Part shown: positions 47,764 through 60,093 of the stretch, piece after piece
How positions within the stretch are numbered: position 1 is the stretch's first letter
Layout: each line of letters begins with the position of its first letter
Source of the DNA: Blasia pusilla
Taxonomy: Eukaryota > Marchantiophyta > Marchantiopsida > Blasiales
Length of the DNA stretch: 64,000 nucleotides
Reading direction: 5' to 3'
Assembly (NCBI GenBank): GCA_050084515.1
Contig: CM114272.1
Coordinates: 46,810,001 to 46,874,000, forward strand
Notes under the pieces: model-generated
The model's input: the letters and a program-made list of their open reading frames with translations, nothing else
What the model was told of the DNA's origin: nothing
Database searches by the model: none
Made by a program: the position numbers and the translations under genes

Positions 47764-48650
47764 GGTGGCGTGGCATGCATACTCAGGTGCAGCAGTTGGT
47801 GTTATGTTGTATGGTTTGTGACCGGATGAGGGCATCATTAAATGCCCCTACACCACAGTTACACCCCTTGCCTATTATGGGGTTGGGTTACCGTTGGAGT
47901 GTAGACTTTGCGGGACCGTTACCGTGGACTGTACGACATCATCGATATGTGTTGGTGATGGTGGAGCACTTCTCCAAGTGGATTGAGTTGGTGGCATTAC
48001 CTGACAAGGCAAGTGAGGGAACGGCGTATGCGTTTCTTGATAGAGTGCTTAGTCATTTTGGTGCACCAGCTGAAGTGCTGACCCACCAGGGTACAGAGTT
48101 TTAGGGTGAGTTTTAGGTCTTGTGTGACAAGGCGTTGATTGATCATTGGACCACGTCTCCAGATCACCCAGAGGCGGATGATTTGGCTGAGCGTGTGGTT
48201 CAGATGGTGAAGAGGGCATTGCGCAAGTATGGCCTACAGAAGGGGCATCTTGGAGACTGGGATATTCAGTTGCCATGGTTAGCCATGGGGTATAGGTTTA
48301 GTCGCCAAGCATCCTTGGCTTCCTTCTCACCTTATTTTCTGTTATACGGCCGAGATCTAGACTTGCCTGCAACAATTCGTGAGGAGTCTAGTGAGGTGGT
48401 GAACCTTGATGACCCAGAGATGTGGATGAGAGTGTGTTCTCGGCGGGCAGAGCTCTTTTGGAGAGTTATGCCAACAGCCTTTGAGAATCTTGCCATTGCT
48501 CAACACAGGGATACGTTGCGGTATGCAACCATTCAGGGTGGAGGTTATCGACCATCGATTCGTAGGTTCCATATGGGGGACTATGTCTATTTGCAGCACA
48601 TTGCACCAACAACGTTGGATGTGACGGCAAGCCGCACTATTTTATGAGTG
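47764..48650 (+). pseudogene. Integrase of family A copy 3 (second part)
   Basis: It continues the zinc domain after element E (CMVCDRMRASLNAP) into the core: SVDFAGPLPW, VLTHQGTEF (second Asp replaced by His) and LAERVVQMVKRALRKYG with the catalytic Glu. Two TAG codons at 48102 and 48114 stand where copy 1 has CAG. The frame then runs to 48647 through ATIQGGGYRPSIRRFHMGDY. Confidence 0.85.
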
Positions 48651-48940
48651 CGCGAGGTGTTAGCTTCTGGAGTTCTCATGTTGGAGGGTCGTGATGGAGT
48701 TATTTGGAAGGACCATGTGCGTAATTGTGCGCCATGTCATCTTCCAAATGTGGATGGTATTGTTGACCAAGCTTAGCCATGATACGTGCTAGCTTGAGGT
48801 GCATGTTGTGTGGGTCTGCTGGTAACGCAGCCTGTATGTTGGTGTGTGATCGGTGTTCTAGGGGTTGGCACATGATGTGTTTGACTCCACGTATGGATGT
48901 TGTTCCTAGTGGAAGGTGGGTTTATCCTCGATGTACTTAG
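48651..48940 (+). pseudogene. Integrase tail and PHD finger, family A copy 3
   Basis: The tail WKDHVRNCAPCHLPN is followed, after a one-base shift near 48765, by the PHD set CMLC, CDRC and HMMC. The last pair has Tyr for its first Cys (WVYPRC). The zinc site is therefore damaged compared with copy 1. Confidence 0.75.
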
Positions 48941-49221
48941 GAGAGGTAGATGACTTGATCTTTGCATGATATGGATTACAGATGTGCGACTAACGATGGG
49001 GCAACCTAGCACCCGGCCTACTGATTCGTGCACCCAAGAAGGTGTATAGCATGTAGTAGATGTATAGGGCTACCTGGGAGTTAGAGGGACCTAACCACCA
49101 GTTAGGGGGGCGAGTTGTGGTACGCTTGTGTTTGTGGATGATCTCGTCTATGTTATGTATGTATGTGAGTATGGTATGTCAGCGACGTATGTTGTATGAC
49201 GATGTGGATTTGCACGACAGT
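48941..49221 (+). other. 3' UTR of family A copy 3 with an extra LTR end
   Basis: The 3' UTR contains GCGACTAACGATGGGGCAAC and a purine-rich GGTTAGGGGGGCGAG (near 49100-49113), a plausible polypurine tract. Directly after it about 95 bases of LTR end (to TGCACGACA at 49219) precede the complete LTR. This partial-LTR/LTR arrangement suggests recombination. Confidence 0.6.
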
Positions 49222-49695
49222 TGTCATGACCATACGGATTATGTCGTAGAGTATAATGTGCTAGTAGAGGCCATACCTTGTGTAGGGCCGCAGTGTCTAG
49301 GTAGAGATGCGATTTCATATATAGGGTTGGGAGTTACTTAGTTGAGGGTGACTTTTCCAGTAGGGCCCGCTCTTAGGTTGGAGGATATAAGGTGGAGTGC
49401 ACTCAAAGAACAGTCAGTTCTTTGAGTTGAGCTTGTTGCGTTGGGAGTTAGCCTTGGTAGTGAGTAGAGCTCTTGGCTATGGTGTTTCCCGCAAGCTTTG
49501 ACCTAGATTCTCCCATCGTGCAGTGGGTTTGGCTTGATTGTATGTGATTCTATACGTATTTTATGACAGTAGGTCTTTCACGGATTTTAGTTGTGGTACA
49601 CTTGTGTTTGTGGATGATCTCGTCTATGTTATGTATGTATGTGAGTATGGTATGTCAGCGATGTATGTTGTATGACGATGTGGATTCGCACGACA
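49222..49695 (+). mobile_element. 3' LTR of family A copy 3, 474 bp
   Basis: It runs from TGTCATGACCATACGG to TTCGCACGACA. It contains the short inverted words CAAAGAACAGTCAGTTCTTTG near 49405. It is the only complete LTR of family A in the window and defines the family's ends. Confidence 0.85.
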
Positions 49696-51492
49696 TGGTT
49701 GATGGAGTCCGACAAGCTTACATGGAAGCTTGCGAGGTGGGCTCTATTGTTGCAGGTGTATGACTTCTAATTAATGCATAGACCTATGACGCTTAACCAG
49801 GATGCAGATGGTTTGAGACGTAACCCATGCTCGAGTCAGAGAGATACGACTGGAGCACGTTGGCATGGTGAGAGTGATGAGGAGTTGGTGCAAGGATGGC
49901 ATGCGTGTGCCTATTTGGGCTTGTTGGCTATCGAGAGCGAGATTTCTGAGACTTTGATGGTGAGGTCTCGTGGAGAGTCCTTAGATCCATAGGCCGGTGA
50001 GGAGACGACAAGAGGCCGAGACATTCACGACGATGGAGTGGTCTTGGAGTACCTGCGTATTGGCAGCATCGCGAGAAAAGTCAAGGCTAGAGAGCGGTAT
50101 AGGATCCTATAGCAAGGCAGACGGTTCCGATGGGAGGGGACACATATGTTGCAAGTGTGGGAGGATGGTAGAGTGTATATATTTCCTCATCCTTCGCAAA
50201 GAGCACGTTTGGTGCGTCATGCCCACGAGGAGTTGGATCATTTTGGAGTGAAGCGGACGTACAGGTTGCTCCAGATTCAATATTAGTGGTGAGGCATGTA
50301 GACTAACGTTCAGCAGTTTGTTGCCAGATGCATAGTGTGTGATCGAGTCCGAGCATCGTTCAATGCTTTGACTCCACAGTTGCATCCACTTCCGATCATG
50401 GGTTTAGGTTATAGATGGAGTTTGGATTTTGTAGGACCTTTGCCTTTGACGGAGCCTCATAGTCGTTATGTGTTGGTGATGGTCGAGCACTTCTCGAAGT
50501 GGAAAGAGTTGGTTGCATTGCTTCACAAAGTGAGTGAGGGAGTAGCATATGCCTTCCTAGATCGAGTGCTAAGTAATTACGGCGCATCGGTTGAGGTATT
50601 GACAGACCAGGGTACAGAGTTCCGCAGGTAGTTTAAGGCCTTGTGTGATCACGCACTGATCGACCACCGCAATACTATGGATGTGAATATGTTCTCATAA
50701 GGCTGAGTTGTTTTGAAGAGTGATGCCCATGGCCTTTGAGAACTTGGTGATTGTGCAACATCAGGATACGTTGAGGTACGCGACTATTCGGGGAGGTGGT
50801 TATCGACCTACTATCCGGAGGTTTCATCAGGGAGACTATGTCTACTTGCAGCAGACGGCACCCACGACGTTGGATGTGATTGCATGGCGCACCATCTTGA
50901 GAGTGCGTGAGATTTTGCCATCCGCTGTTCGCTTATTGGTGGGACGCGATGGTATGGTTTGGAAGGACCATGTGCGTAATTGTGCGCCATGTCACCTTCC
51001 TAACATTGACGGTACAGTTGATCCGAGCTTAGCAATAGTTCTTGTAGGCTTGCGGTGTATGTTGTGTGGTTCCGCCCTTGGTGCAGGCACTATGCTCGTT
51101 TGTGATGGGTGTTCGAGAGGATGGCATATGGCATGTTTGACGCTACCTCTCACTAGGGTTCCTCTGGGATGATGGATGTGTCCCAAATATACATAGAGTA
51201 GGTAGTTCTACATTCTGACTTGTGTCTGTGACATGGATGACAAGAAGGCGACTAACGATGGGGCCACATGAGCACCCGGCCTTCTTGCTCTTAACGTCCG
51301 AGAGATGTATGTCATGGTGGGTAGGGATAGATGACTATCTAGAGTTAGAGGGACCTAACCACCAGCTAGGGGGGCGATTGGAGATAGTTTGGTACTTCAT
51401 CTCTCGTTGTTTGGATGCCATGAGTTAGCATGGGATCGTGTGTGTTCGGTGACAACGATGCATGTTGTGGAGCGATGTGTATGCGCACAACA
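49696..51492 (+). mobile_element. Family B retrotransposon, second part
   Basis: It continues RNase H after the family A insertion (LMESDKLT, then NQDADGLRRNPC) and then integrase: HAHEELDHFGVKRTYRLLQ, SLDFVGPLPL, VLTDQGTEF with Asp retained. The integrase Glu region is lost in a deletion near 50680. The tail has ATIRGGGYRPTIRRFHQGDY and a PHD finger at about 51050-51195 (CMLC, CDGC, HMAC, then CPKY with the last Cys lost). The 3' UTR and an LTR end GCGCACAACA follow. TAG and TGA codons are frequent. Confidence 0.85.
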
Positions 51493-51670
51493 ACTTTCAC
51501 ATCATTTAGGATAGATCGTTGAGATCTAATAGAGCGCCTTCATGAGTAGTGGAAGATAGGCTTTGTAGGTCAAGGATGACCTATGGAGGCTCCAGAAAAC
51601 TTTAGAGAGCAGATTTCCCTTTCGTTTTAGCTCGTTTGGAGTTATATTGAAGAACTTATTATTTTAGGTA
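51493..51670 (+). mobile_element. Family D LTR fragment
   Basis: About 170 bases match the start of the family D LTR at 25655-25830 (TTTAGGATAGATC, GATGACCTAT, AACTTACTATTTTAGGTAAG in that copy). It adjoins the family B LTR end with no gap. Confidence 0.75.
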
Positions 51671-52519
51671 AGTATACGGTTGAGAGGAGGGGCATTCAAA
51701 TAAGAATCATCAATTTTATTATTTGAACCACATTAGATGGGTAAAAAAAGACCAAGTAGAAAATACTCATAAGGATTTGAATGAAATAGAAAAAAGATTT
51801 TATTAATTAATTAATAGTTTATTTAATATCATAATGGGTTATTATAAATATTAATATAATGAAATATTTATGATAAAAAATTTAGAATTTATGTCTTAAT
51901 TCTCATGTGATGGAAAGGGAAAATAAATTTTAATAGAGAAAGAGTACTTCAAATTTGATGGAAGGCTAAAATTATTTAAAGGATCGGGGATATTTTACTC
52001 TGTTAATTACTTAAATAATAAAATATTATTACTCTTCTAAGATTTTAGAATATAAGAATTAAATTTAAAATTTAAAATTAATGATGTGATTATTTTAAAA
52101 ATTAATCTTATTAATTCACATGCCATATTTTGGGAAAGGAAAATGATTTAATGAATTAAAACTAATTAAGAGTTGTTTTAGTCAATGTGATTTCAATGGG
52201 AAGGGGGAAAATAATTCTTTTTGGGACTTTTAGGGAGGAATTTAACTATTTAGGGGAGATGAATATTATTTGAAATTTATTTTCTTATTATTTTTAAATT
52301 GATAAAAATATATTATAATTTAAAATTTAAAAGTATTTTATTAAAAAAAAGTAACATTTGTTTTAAAATTATGTTAGAGATTTACGTAAACGCGCATGAT
52401 ATATATATTATGAAAAAGTGCCTTCATGATTTGCCCACTTTTTTTGACACAACTAAAAAATATATATTTCATTAATCCTTTCCTTTCACGAGTCACATAT
52501 ACTAATAAAAGTTCCCGAG
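51671..52519. other. AT-rich intergenic region upstream of RPN2
   Basis: Very AT-rich, with poly-T and poly-A runs and no coding signal. Words such as GGAAAGGAAAATGATTTAAT resemble, in inverse, words in the AT-rich region beside CWC22. It may be the right half of the original intergenic spacer. Confidence 0.4.
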
Positions 52520-52859
52520 AAGGCTTGGAGCCGGCGGCATGGGACCGGGTCATAAGTCGCGCGACGTGTGGACGGACGGAGTAACCTTGTGGACGGAGGG
52601 GTCATGATGGGCAGTGGCCCCAGTGGAAGGAGAAGGCTTAGGCTACAGAGTAGCACAGCACGCTCCGCCGGCTTTCGATCGAGGGTGAGACGAGTTCACA
52701 GGCAGATGCGATTGAGGGTTGGACAGGTTCAAATGCACGAGTGGGTTCGTCACCTCCCCCCGCACAGCTGCGTCGGTGACAAGCGGAGGAAGAAAAGCAG
52801 CAGCGATCGATCGGCAGAAGGTGCGAGTGACTGAGTTTTAGAAAGTCGGCACAGCGATA
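52520..52859 (+). promoter_or_regulatory. GC-rich promoter-proximal region and 5' UTR of RPN2
   Basis: Base composition changes sharply to GC-rich about 340 bases before the RPN2 start. It has GGACGGACGG-type and GATCGATCGG words. It probably includes the transcription start and leader. The 88-codon frame at 52568-52834 has no recognisable domain and is more likely leader sequence. Confidence 0.45.
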
Positions 52860-55800
52860 ATGGCTCTTAAAGTGTTCCTGCTTGGCGTTCTCTTGTGCAG
52901 CGCTGCCCTCGCCGTTGGGGGCACTCTACGTCCGTTGAGTGAAGCGGATAAGGTCGCAGCGAAGAAAATATTTGTTGCGAAGGTCGATGGATCGTATGGC
53001 AGGTGAGTGATCTGTATCTACCAACTGTCGCTCTCTGCCCTTGTAATTTCAGAGGTGGATGGATATCGTGATGAATTTGAGTTGTGATGTATTGTTGTAC
53101 TGGTTTCTTGTCTAGGGCTTAGGTATGACCATGAATCTGAATTACGGTAATTTGACCCGTGAATACCACGACATATCTTGTTGCGTCGTTTTTGTGGCCT
53201 GTGCTCAATGTGTAAGGCTGTTGCTTGATGGGGTAGCTTGCAATGCGAGTGGCGATCTTAATTTGAAGCTGTGGTAATTACTGAATCCGAAATTATGATG
53301 AGATGTGGTGCATTGTCTGTAGCGAGTATGCCTCAGAGCTTATGTTTTGGATTTTTCTATGTTGTCCGATGACAGCTTGGAGGAGACATACCAGGCCGTG
53401 AAGTCACTAAAAGTGCTGAAGAGCGAAGACCTTGACGTGTCTAAAGTATGCGATTGGGTGGCGGAAACTGTGACCGCATCTTCAGACGCTAAGGATGCGT
53501 TTTGTGGAATTAGAATTGCCGAACTCCTGAACTGTAAGGAAGGGGCTCATGTTGCCGGGGTGAGTGAACTGTGACTTCCTGCATTTTCGGTTGAGTGATG
53601 CATGAGCAGACTCATAATCAAGATGTATAATGATACCCACTCAACTCCTGGAAAATAGGAGTTGAGTGGGTGTGTGGCGATTCAAGTTGGCAGAATTGGG
53701 TAGGGTAGGTTGAGTGTTCATGAAAGAGTCATGACATGTCTTCTGATCAGATGCACGGTTGCATTGGGAAGTGTGAATATTGGTGACCCTTTGTATTTGA
53801 AGCTTCCTAGAATGGAGATTGTAGAGAATTCCGAACTTGTATTTACTGGACGTTGTAATTTGCAGGGTGTGGTCCACATGCTTTTAGATGTTGTGAAAGG
53901 TGCCAATTCGCTTGTGGATTTACATTTTTCCGTGGGTGCGTTGTCCATCATTAAGGTACTTATTTCTTCGTTGAGGGAACATGGTGGTGACCATGTTCCT
54001 TCAGAGCTATCATTATCTCCTTTCCTGCTTCCTTTGTAATACCATGACACAAATGCAGCACTTGAGGAAATGTCACCCAACTAAATCATGTGAATCATCT
54101 TGTTACTCAGAACAAGGCGCTTCACTGTAACTCCCTAGGTGTAGAGGGGGATTAGGGGAAAGTTGGAACTGGACCTCATTTTTGTACTTCAGTTTCTTTC
54201 TGTCCAGTTTCAGCCTTGATCAGTATTTAGATGAAATTTACATCCTCACAAGTGTAAGTTGTGTTAATTCAATTTAATTTCCTTCGAAGCTCAGAGATAG
54301 AAATGTCCCAAGTACATGTGGTATAGATCTAGATCGCTGTGGAAATGATACGAAGAGTAGAGATGGTAGATGAGTAGTACAAAGGTTTTTCTGTTCTGAT
54401 TCCTTATCTTCTCCTTTTTTGAATGTCAGCCACATTACAGCAATCATTTCTCTTGTCTCTTCTTTACCTGGTCTATCACTTGTCAGTTTTTGTCAGTCGT
54501 TTGGAGTGTTGCAATGCAACATTGATCTCTGAAACCAGACAAACGTGAAATTGACTTGTGTCTATGACTACAGTACCTTGTACCTTTGAAGCTATCCATT
54601 CCACAAGGATGTAAGTCATTGTAAGGCGTTCTTTCAGATAATGGGAACTTTCTGTGTATGCTGTCTAGGATGTCATTTTGTAGGCTCTCTCTCAAATTGG
54701 GCTTCATGTGAGCAGAAGCATCACTGGAGTTTGGAGTGTCACTCATTTGGGCAAGCTGTTGAGGGTGTTCTCGAACGAGTGAAGGTGATTATCTCATGAG
54801 TCATTGTGTACTCCAATGCTTTAAGGATTACAGATGCTTGTTGGGCATTTTGAACTGCTGCTCAGAATATTCGAGTGACATTGTGGGTTGGAGGTCTTTG
54901 TGTCTTACTAATCCACGTGTTTCTTTCACCAATTTTTTCATAGATGTCTGTATTTTTTGTGGCCACTGTATGGCAGCTGTTTCAGCTGTCCCAATACCTG
55001 CTACAATTCACTTCCTTTGATCATGGGGCTGTTTCATGTGGAAACGCTAGACCTAAATGTTATCCCGAGTGAGCTCAATATCTGGTGTTAGAACATGAAC
55101 ACATGACCTAATAGCATGAGAGGTTCACTGTTCCTTGGTGGTCTCATTTGTGTAGTTTTTGGGTATAAGAATTATACCCATGTGTCAAGTACCTCATACT
55201 GCAGACTCACAGCAGGTTTGTGTTTATCTGGTGCAGAGACTCGGAGAATCTCATGGAACATGGCGCTATTCTGAAGATGAGACAGATTCAAGTGCCAAGG
55301 CTGCAGGTAAGTGTGGTTCTCTTTCTAGTCTACTGAACTCTGTGGATCAACGTCTCTGTAATTTCCCATTGGTCTTTGTACATTGCATCTAGAATTCAGT
55401 GAATGTTAGCTCTATGTCATGAGTTTACAAAGACTTTAGCTCTACGTGGTGAGGAAAAATCGATTTTTGTTTTATCCTCAGGAATTGCCTTTGAGATTAC
55501 TGCGGCAGTCATAGATATTGCTGGGTTGGAGTCGCATAAATCAGAGGTTAGTCTTCTTACTTTTACCTTATGATCACCTTACATTAACAGCAGCATGGAT
55601 AGCTTTTCAAAATGATCGTCCATAAGAGTGGTAGGGCTGAAGTTTCGTTACAGCATTCTGGTGTAAAGCCAAATTGAAGCAAGTAAATTTGTAGCACTCC
55701 AAGCTAAAACAATGCTCTGATTGTACGGTAGCAGAGAAAATTTTAGAAGCTTGTAAGTGAAGGCATATCAGTCCTTGAACAGTACTCATAAGACATGCCT

Positions 55801-58800
55801 GCCTGACTTTCAGATTCTTATTCTGAGAAAGATAATGGGTACAAAGGTTGTCTAGTCTGCATGTTTTGTTCTCATGATACATGCTTGACTAACTTTCAAA
55901 ATTTTCAATTCAAAGTTTTTTTAAAAATAAATCACTGTTGGGTATGGAGAACTTGGTGACTTCCTAAATATTGTTCAGTTGGTCCATATTTCATGTTTGA
56001 CTTATGTCTACCAATCAATTTCTCGTGCGCTTCTCACAATAAACTGACCAACAATAGGTGAAGTCAATCATAGCTGCAGCTGCAAGGCTCTTGGAGAACA
56101 CCGAGCATGATGGTCAGTTTCCTCTCAACACTGAAGGTTCTCTTTATTGTTCCTCATATTATCTTGACACGTGATCTTGAGTGTCTGTTCCTCTAGTTTC
56201 CGATCAAGTTAGCCTGGTTCATTGGCTTAAAGGTTTACTCTGATCTGTTTCCTCTGGAACTCTTGTTTCTTAGTCCTCAGTTTTCTTTCGATGATTTGAT
56301 GCAGATGATGGAGCTCAATACTTTGACGAAAGCAAAGTAGGCAAATTTGATGGAAATGGAGGTGCTCTTGTTGTCTCTGCAACAGTTCTGCGAGGTGTTG
56401 CAGCCTTGGCTCAAGTTCTTCCTGATGGGTTCAAGGTACATGCAGGCCAAATTTCACTGTGTTGTTTATTAAACACCTTCATTGCTTAAATTGAATAGCA
56501 GTTGAACTCTTGTGATGTGGTGTCTGCAGATTCAGGAGGAGAAAGTTTTTGGTCTAGCGCACTTTTTCTTGAGCCTTGGGACACAAGATAATGCTGCAGA
56601 GGCATATTATCAATTGGATGCTTTGAGTGTCTTGGAAGATAATAGGTCTGTTCTCTTAAGTACCCTGGGCCTGGGATACAGACAGTAAAAGAGCTACTTG
56701 ATGTGTTATTTGGTTGAGTGGTCCGTATGTAGTTTTGCTGGCTTAACTCCTTGGGCTTGGAGAAAGGTGTTCTAATCAAAACATAACATGCGCATCTGAG
56801 CTCTGGTTACAGGATGTGGCCTTCTTTTGTTTTACGAGTCTGCATCTGTCAGTATTCTTGGGTAATGGATCTTCATAGTGACTTCCTCTCTGTGTGGTAT
56901 TTAATGATTGGCAGGATCCTTGTTCCTTTAGCAGTGTCTCTGTCAAACTCGGTGCTGTCTCTATCTTCACAGGACAAGTTAGAGGTGAGTTTAACTAGAT
57001 CTGGTTGATGACTATGGTAGTGTTCCATACTTTGGCAATCGCAAATGATTGATGGTGTTGCTCATTATTGTGGCATGTATAATAACCCAAAAACATCTCC
57101 CGATAATAGCCTCCACCTATTTCAGAATGTTAAGTATCCATGAAGTTCCTTTCGACTGTTCCTCTACATTCAACTACTTCTCCCTGTCTATTTTCTTTCC
57201 TCAAGTTTGAGTGTGTAACACATTTACAGTTCTTTGTAGTCTCACTAATAAGAGACTACCACAGCTTCTGAGTGTATTTAGTCTCTAAATTGTCTCTTAT
57301 TTAAGTGTAGTTACAATATGGAGAAGTATTTGGCATTAGGGTAGTTATTTTGGCGTCGTCAATGCTGTTTTTATCCCCATTTCTGGCCCTGCCAATCTGA
57401 TGAAAAATTACTGTTCAGGTAACTGTGACAACAATTCTTGGATCTCCTTTCCCAGATGCATTAGTGACTGTACTTAGTGCACATGCAGCTGGCAAAGAAT
57501 CTTCACCCATCTTAACTGACCAGGTAAGGGATATGAGATATATTTGATCAGCTGTTGAATGGTTGTATTGGCCTTACTTCAAGATCAACTTCTTCTGTAC
57601 GCAGTCCTTTTGTACTAACTACAAATGTATGTGTGTGACTCATCTTGGTGGGGATAATGTTGCAGGAACTGGAATCAGTTGAGGGTGACTACAAATATTC
57701 CTTGGACATCCTCTCAAAGAGCAAAGAAGTTGGCAAGTATGAACTTAAATTGGAGGTAAGTTGAGAAGTTTGACCCATGGTTTCATCATAAATATTTTCT
57801 GTCATCCAGGAGTTGCTCTGTATGTGAATTTTCCCATACTTTCAGTTCAAAATGAATGTGTCCATTTATGGGTGTGAATAAAATTGGTAGTTTTTTTTTT
57901 CAAATGGGATACGCCGTGGAGTCACCTTGGATGCATTTGCTTCCATCAAAGATTGAAAGAGAGATCATTTCAATTCTTTTAATGGACAGGTGAAACCGGC
58001 CACAGCTGAGCTATCCTACAAGTATTCAGCTGGAGGACTTACCACTGCCCAAATCACTGTAACTGGCCTGATCTCTGTTTCAAATGTGGAGATTTCCATT
58101 GTGGATAGCGATACAGGAAGCTCAGAATTCACCTCCATGTAAGGGTACATGCACCCAATTCATCTTCTGAAGTGAATGATCCATGTTAAAAAAAAATCAC
58201 CTTGTTTATGGAGTATGAAGACTATTGTGTACAGGCTTAGTTTGTTTCCTGGTAGAAAAATTCATCACTGTTCAGACATCTACAGGTTGGATATCTCAAA
58301 GAAGGAGAAAGCTAAACTCAGTGCAAACCATCTGCAAAAGTTGCGACTATCATTTGAACTTGCTTCTCCATCTGGTGGCAAATATCGCCCACAACAGGTT
58401 TGTTTTAGGTGATACTTTCATCTGTATTTCTGGCTTTGCACTTTTGGATATAAGGAAGTGTTACTCTGAATTTGCAAGAAACTTGTAGTCATCTGACTCG
58501 TATGTGTGTGTCAGGTCTTTCTAAAGTTGCGACACGAAGATGGAGTAGAACATCTTTATGGGGTTAAATCGTCTGGCAAACTCTTTGAGATTAGTTTGGT
58601 ATGGTCCCATTCTGTTTGGTGAAGCACATTGATTTCATCTCAAGTGTGAACAGTCCTCCTATTAAAAAAAGAAGAGACAAATTTGTTAGGTTGCTAGCTT
58701 TTCTCTTTGTCATATGGGTATGATGAGTAAGTGGTGACATATGACTACTGGGTTTATATTTGCAGGATTTCCTTGGACTTGTGGAAAAGCTTTATTACCT

Positions 58801-60093
58801 CTCCGGAGCATACACAATCGAACTCATAGTGGGTGATGCAACAATGGTACATAGATGCCTCAAAAGAGATGAGGACTTGCTCTGGTCTGATGAATTTTAA
58901 TCAGTTGGGAATGGCAATGTCAAGCATTTCTTGTGTTTAACTCGCTTCCATTGGAATTATTCTCTTGAATTTATGTCCAGGGAAGGTCAAGCTTAAGCTC
59001 TACCCTGGATCTACCCAATCCTTCCTTTCTATCCCTTATATTTCTTTGCTGTTTAAGGCTCCAATAAACATCATAACAATTTCATATATCTGTGTTTAGG
59101 TCATTACCAGTCTTTGCTGACTCTTCCCATTAGGATCTGATTGCTTCCGGGATGTTTTTGTATTAGCAAGCAGATGTCCACCTCATTCTGATTTGGTCTG
59201 GATGCTTTGAGCAGGAGAACTCGTTTTTGTGGAACCTGGGAAGTTTGGATTTGGATTTGCCGGAGGCACCAGAAGGTACTGCCCAGCCACCGGCTGTTAT
59301 GGTTGATGCTACCTTTAAGTTTGGTCCTAAGCCTGAGATCGCCCACATCTTCCGACTACCAGAGAAACGGCCTGCAGCAGAAGTTTCAAATGTGTTCTTC
59401 TTTTTGACATTATTGCCACTGGTTGGTTTTGTAGTTGGGGTAAGCATCTAATCAGCTTTCTATTTGGAATGAAGTAGTGATAGTGGAACTTGATTTGATC
59501 TTTTAGATCTTTGTGAAAGCAAGATCTGAATTGTGTGGTTTGTTTCATGAGAGTGAAAGATTGTTTTTTCAAGCCTCAAAATTAAGGTTTGTGTTCTTTG
59601 GACAGCTACGATCTGTGGGTGCCAACATTAAGAATCTGCCAACATCAGGTTTGCCACTGTTATCAGCATTCGGGTTCCATGGCAGCATTGCAGCCATCCT
59701 TGTTCTGTACTTTCTCTTCTGGTTCAAGGTCAGTTTCTTATGCTCGTGAGACCTTTTAGGAAGGATGTGGAATCATGCAGTTACTGGGCTGGTTAATAAT
59801 TGGTAAATTTGGCTTGAATCATTTGTGTTCAAACCTCTTGTCCTGCGGGTTGTGGGCAATTACAATTTAGATCCTTGAACTCCAACCTGATTGTTATCAA
59901 TTGTCTTCAGTGTGTATTGTGTTGAGATCAGGTGCTTCAATGTAGATAGCTGACATTTTGGTTGCCTGTCGTGCAGCTGAATCTCTTCATTACCTTGAAG
60001 GTTCTTGGGTTGCTTGGTTTGCTGAGCTGTGTAACAGGATACTTGATTCTATCACACCTCGCTGATGCCTCATCCAAGTTGAAAACGGCTTAG
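52860..60093 (+). CDS. RPN2: Ribophorin II, oligosaccharyltransferase subunit 2, 19 exons
   Basis: The product is a subunit of the ER-membrane complex that transfers glycans to Asn of nascent proteins (Arabidopsis HAP6). Exon starts and ends: 52860-53002, 53376-53559, 53866-53955, 54716-54784, 55237-55306, 55482-55546, 56058-56112, 56305-56435, 56530-56645, 56915-56984, 57419-57523, 57666-57755, 57990-58138, 58286-58397, 58515-58598, 58766-58846, 59215-59439, 59606-59728, 59977-60093. All junctions are GT..AG and in frame, giving 692 residues, close to the plant family length. A signal peptide ([18 protein letters not shown]) begins it. The lumenal part has [13 protein letters not shown] and [14 protein letters not shown]. 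Three hydrophobic segments close it (about residues 590-690). The fourth exon is the least certain. No damage is seen. Confidence 0.95.
53636..53670. repeat. Perfect 14-bp inverted repeat in RPN2 intron 2
   Basis: CCCACTCAACTCCT (53636-53649) and its complement (53657-53670) flank a 7-base loop. It would fold as a strong hairpin in the pre-mRNA. It is too small to be called a transposon. Confidence 0.85.

Larger units (their letters stand above)
39568..49695 (+). mobile_element. Family A Ty3/gypsy retrotransposon, copy 3, nested in family B
   Basis: It starts TGTCATGACC at 39568 and ends CACGACA at 49695, so TGTC/GACA termini. TGGT is duplicated outside (39564-39567 and 49696-49699). Removing it rejoins family B RNase H as DHQPLKWLMES. 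Inside are leader, protease, methyltransferase, RT, integrase, PHD and 3' LTR. Gag is deleted: the leader jumps at 41221 to sequence corresponding to 11331 in copy 1. About 0.26 kb of RNase H is lost at 44420. The integrase start is present twice, and element E is inserted in the second. Confidence 0.9.

Noticed and set aside
52568-52834. An 88-codon gene upstream of RPN2
   Set aside because: No recognisable domain, basic low-complexity composition, and its place just before the RPN2 start fits a GC-rich leader or promoter.
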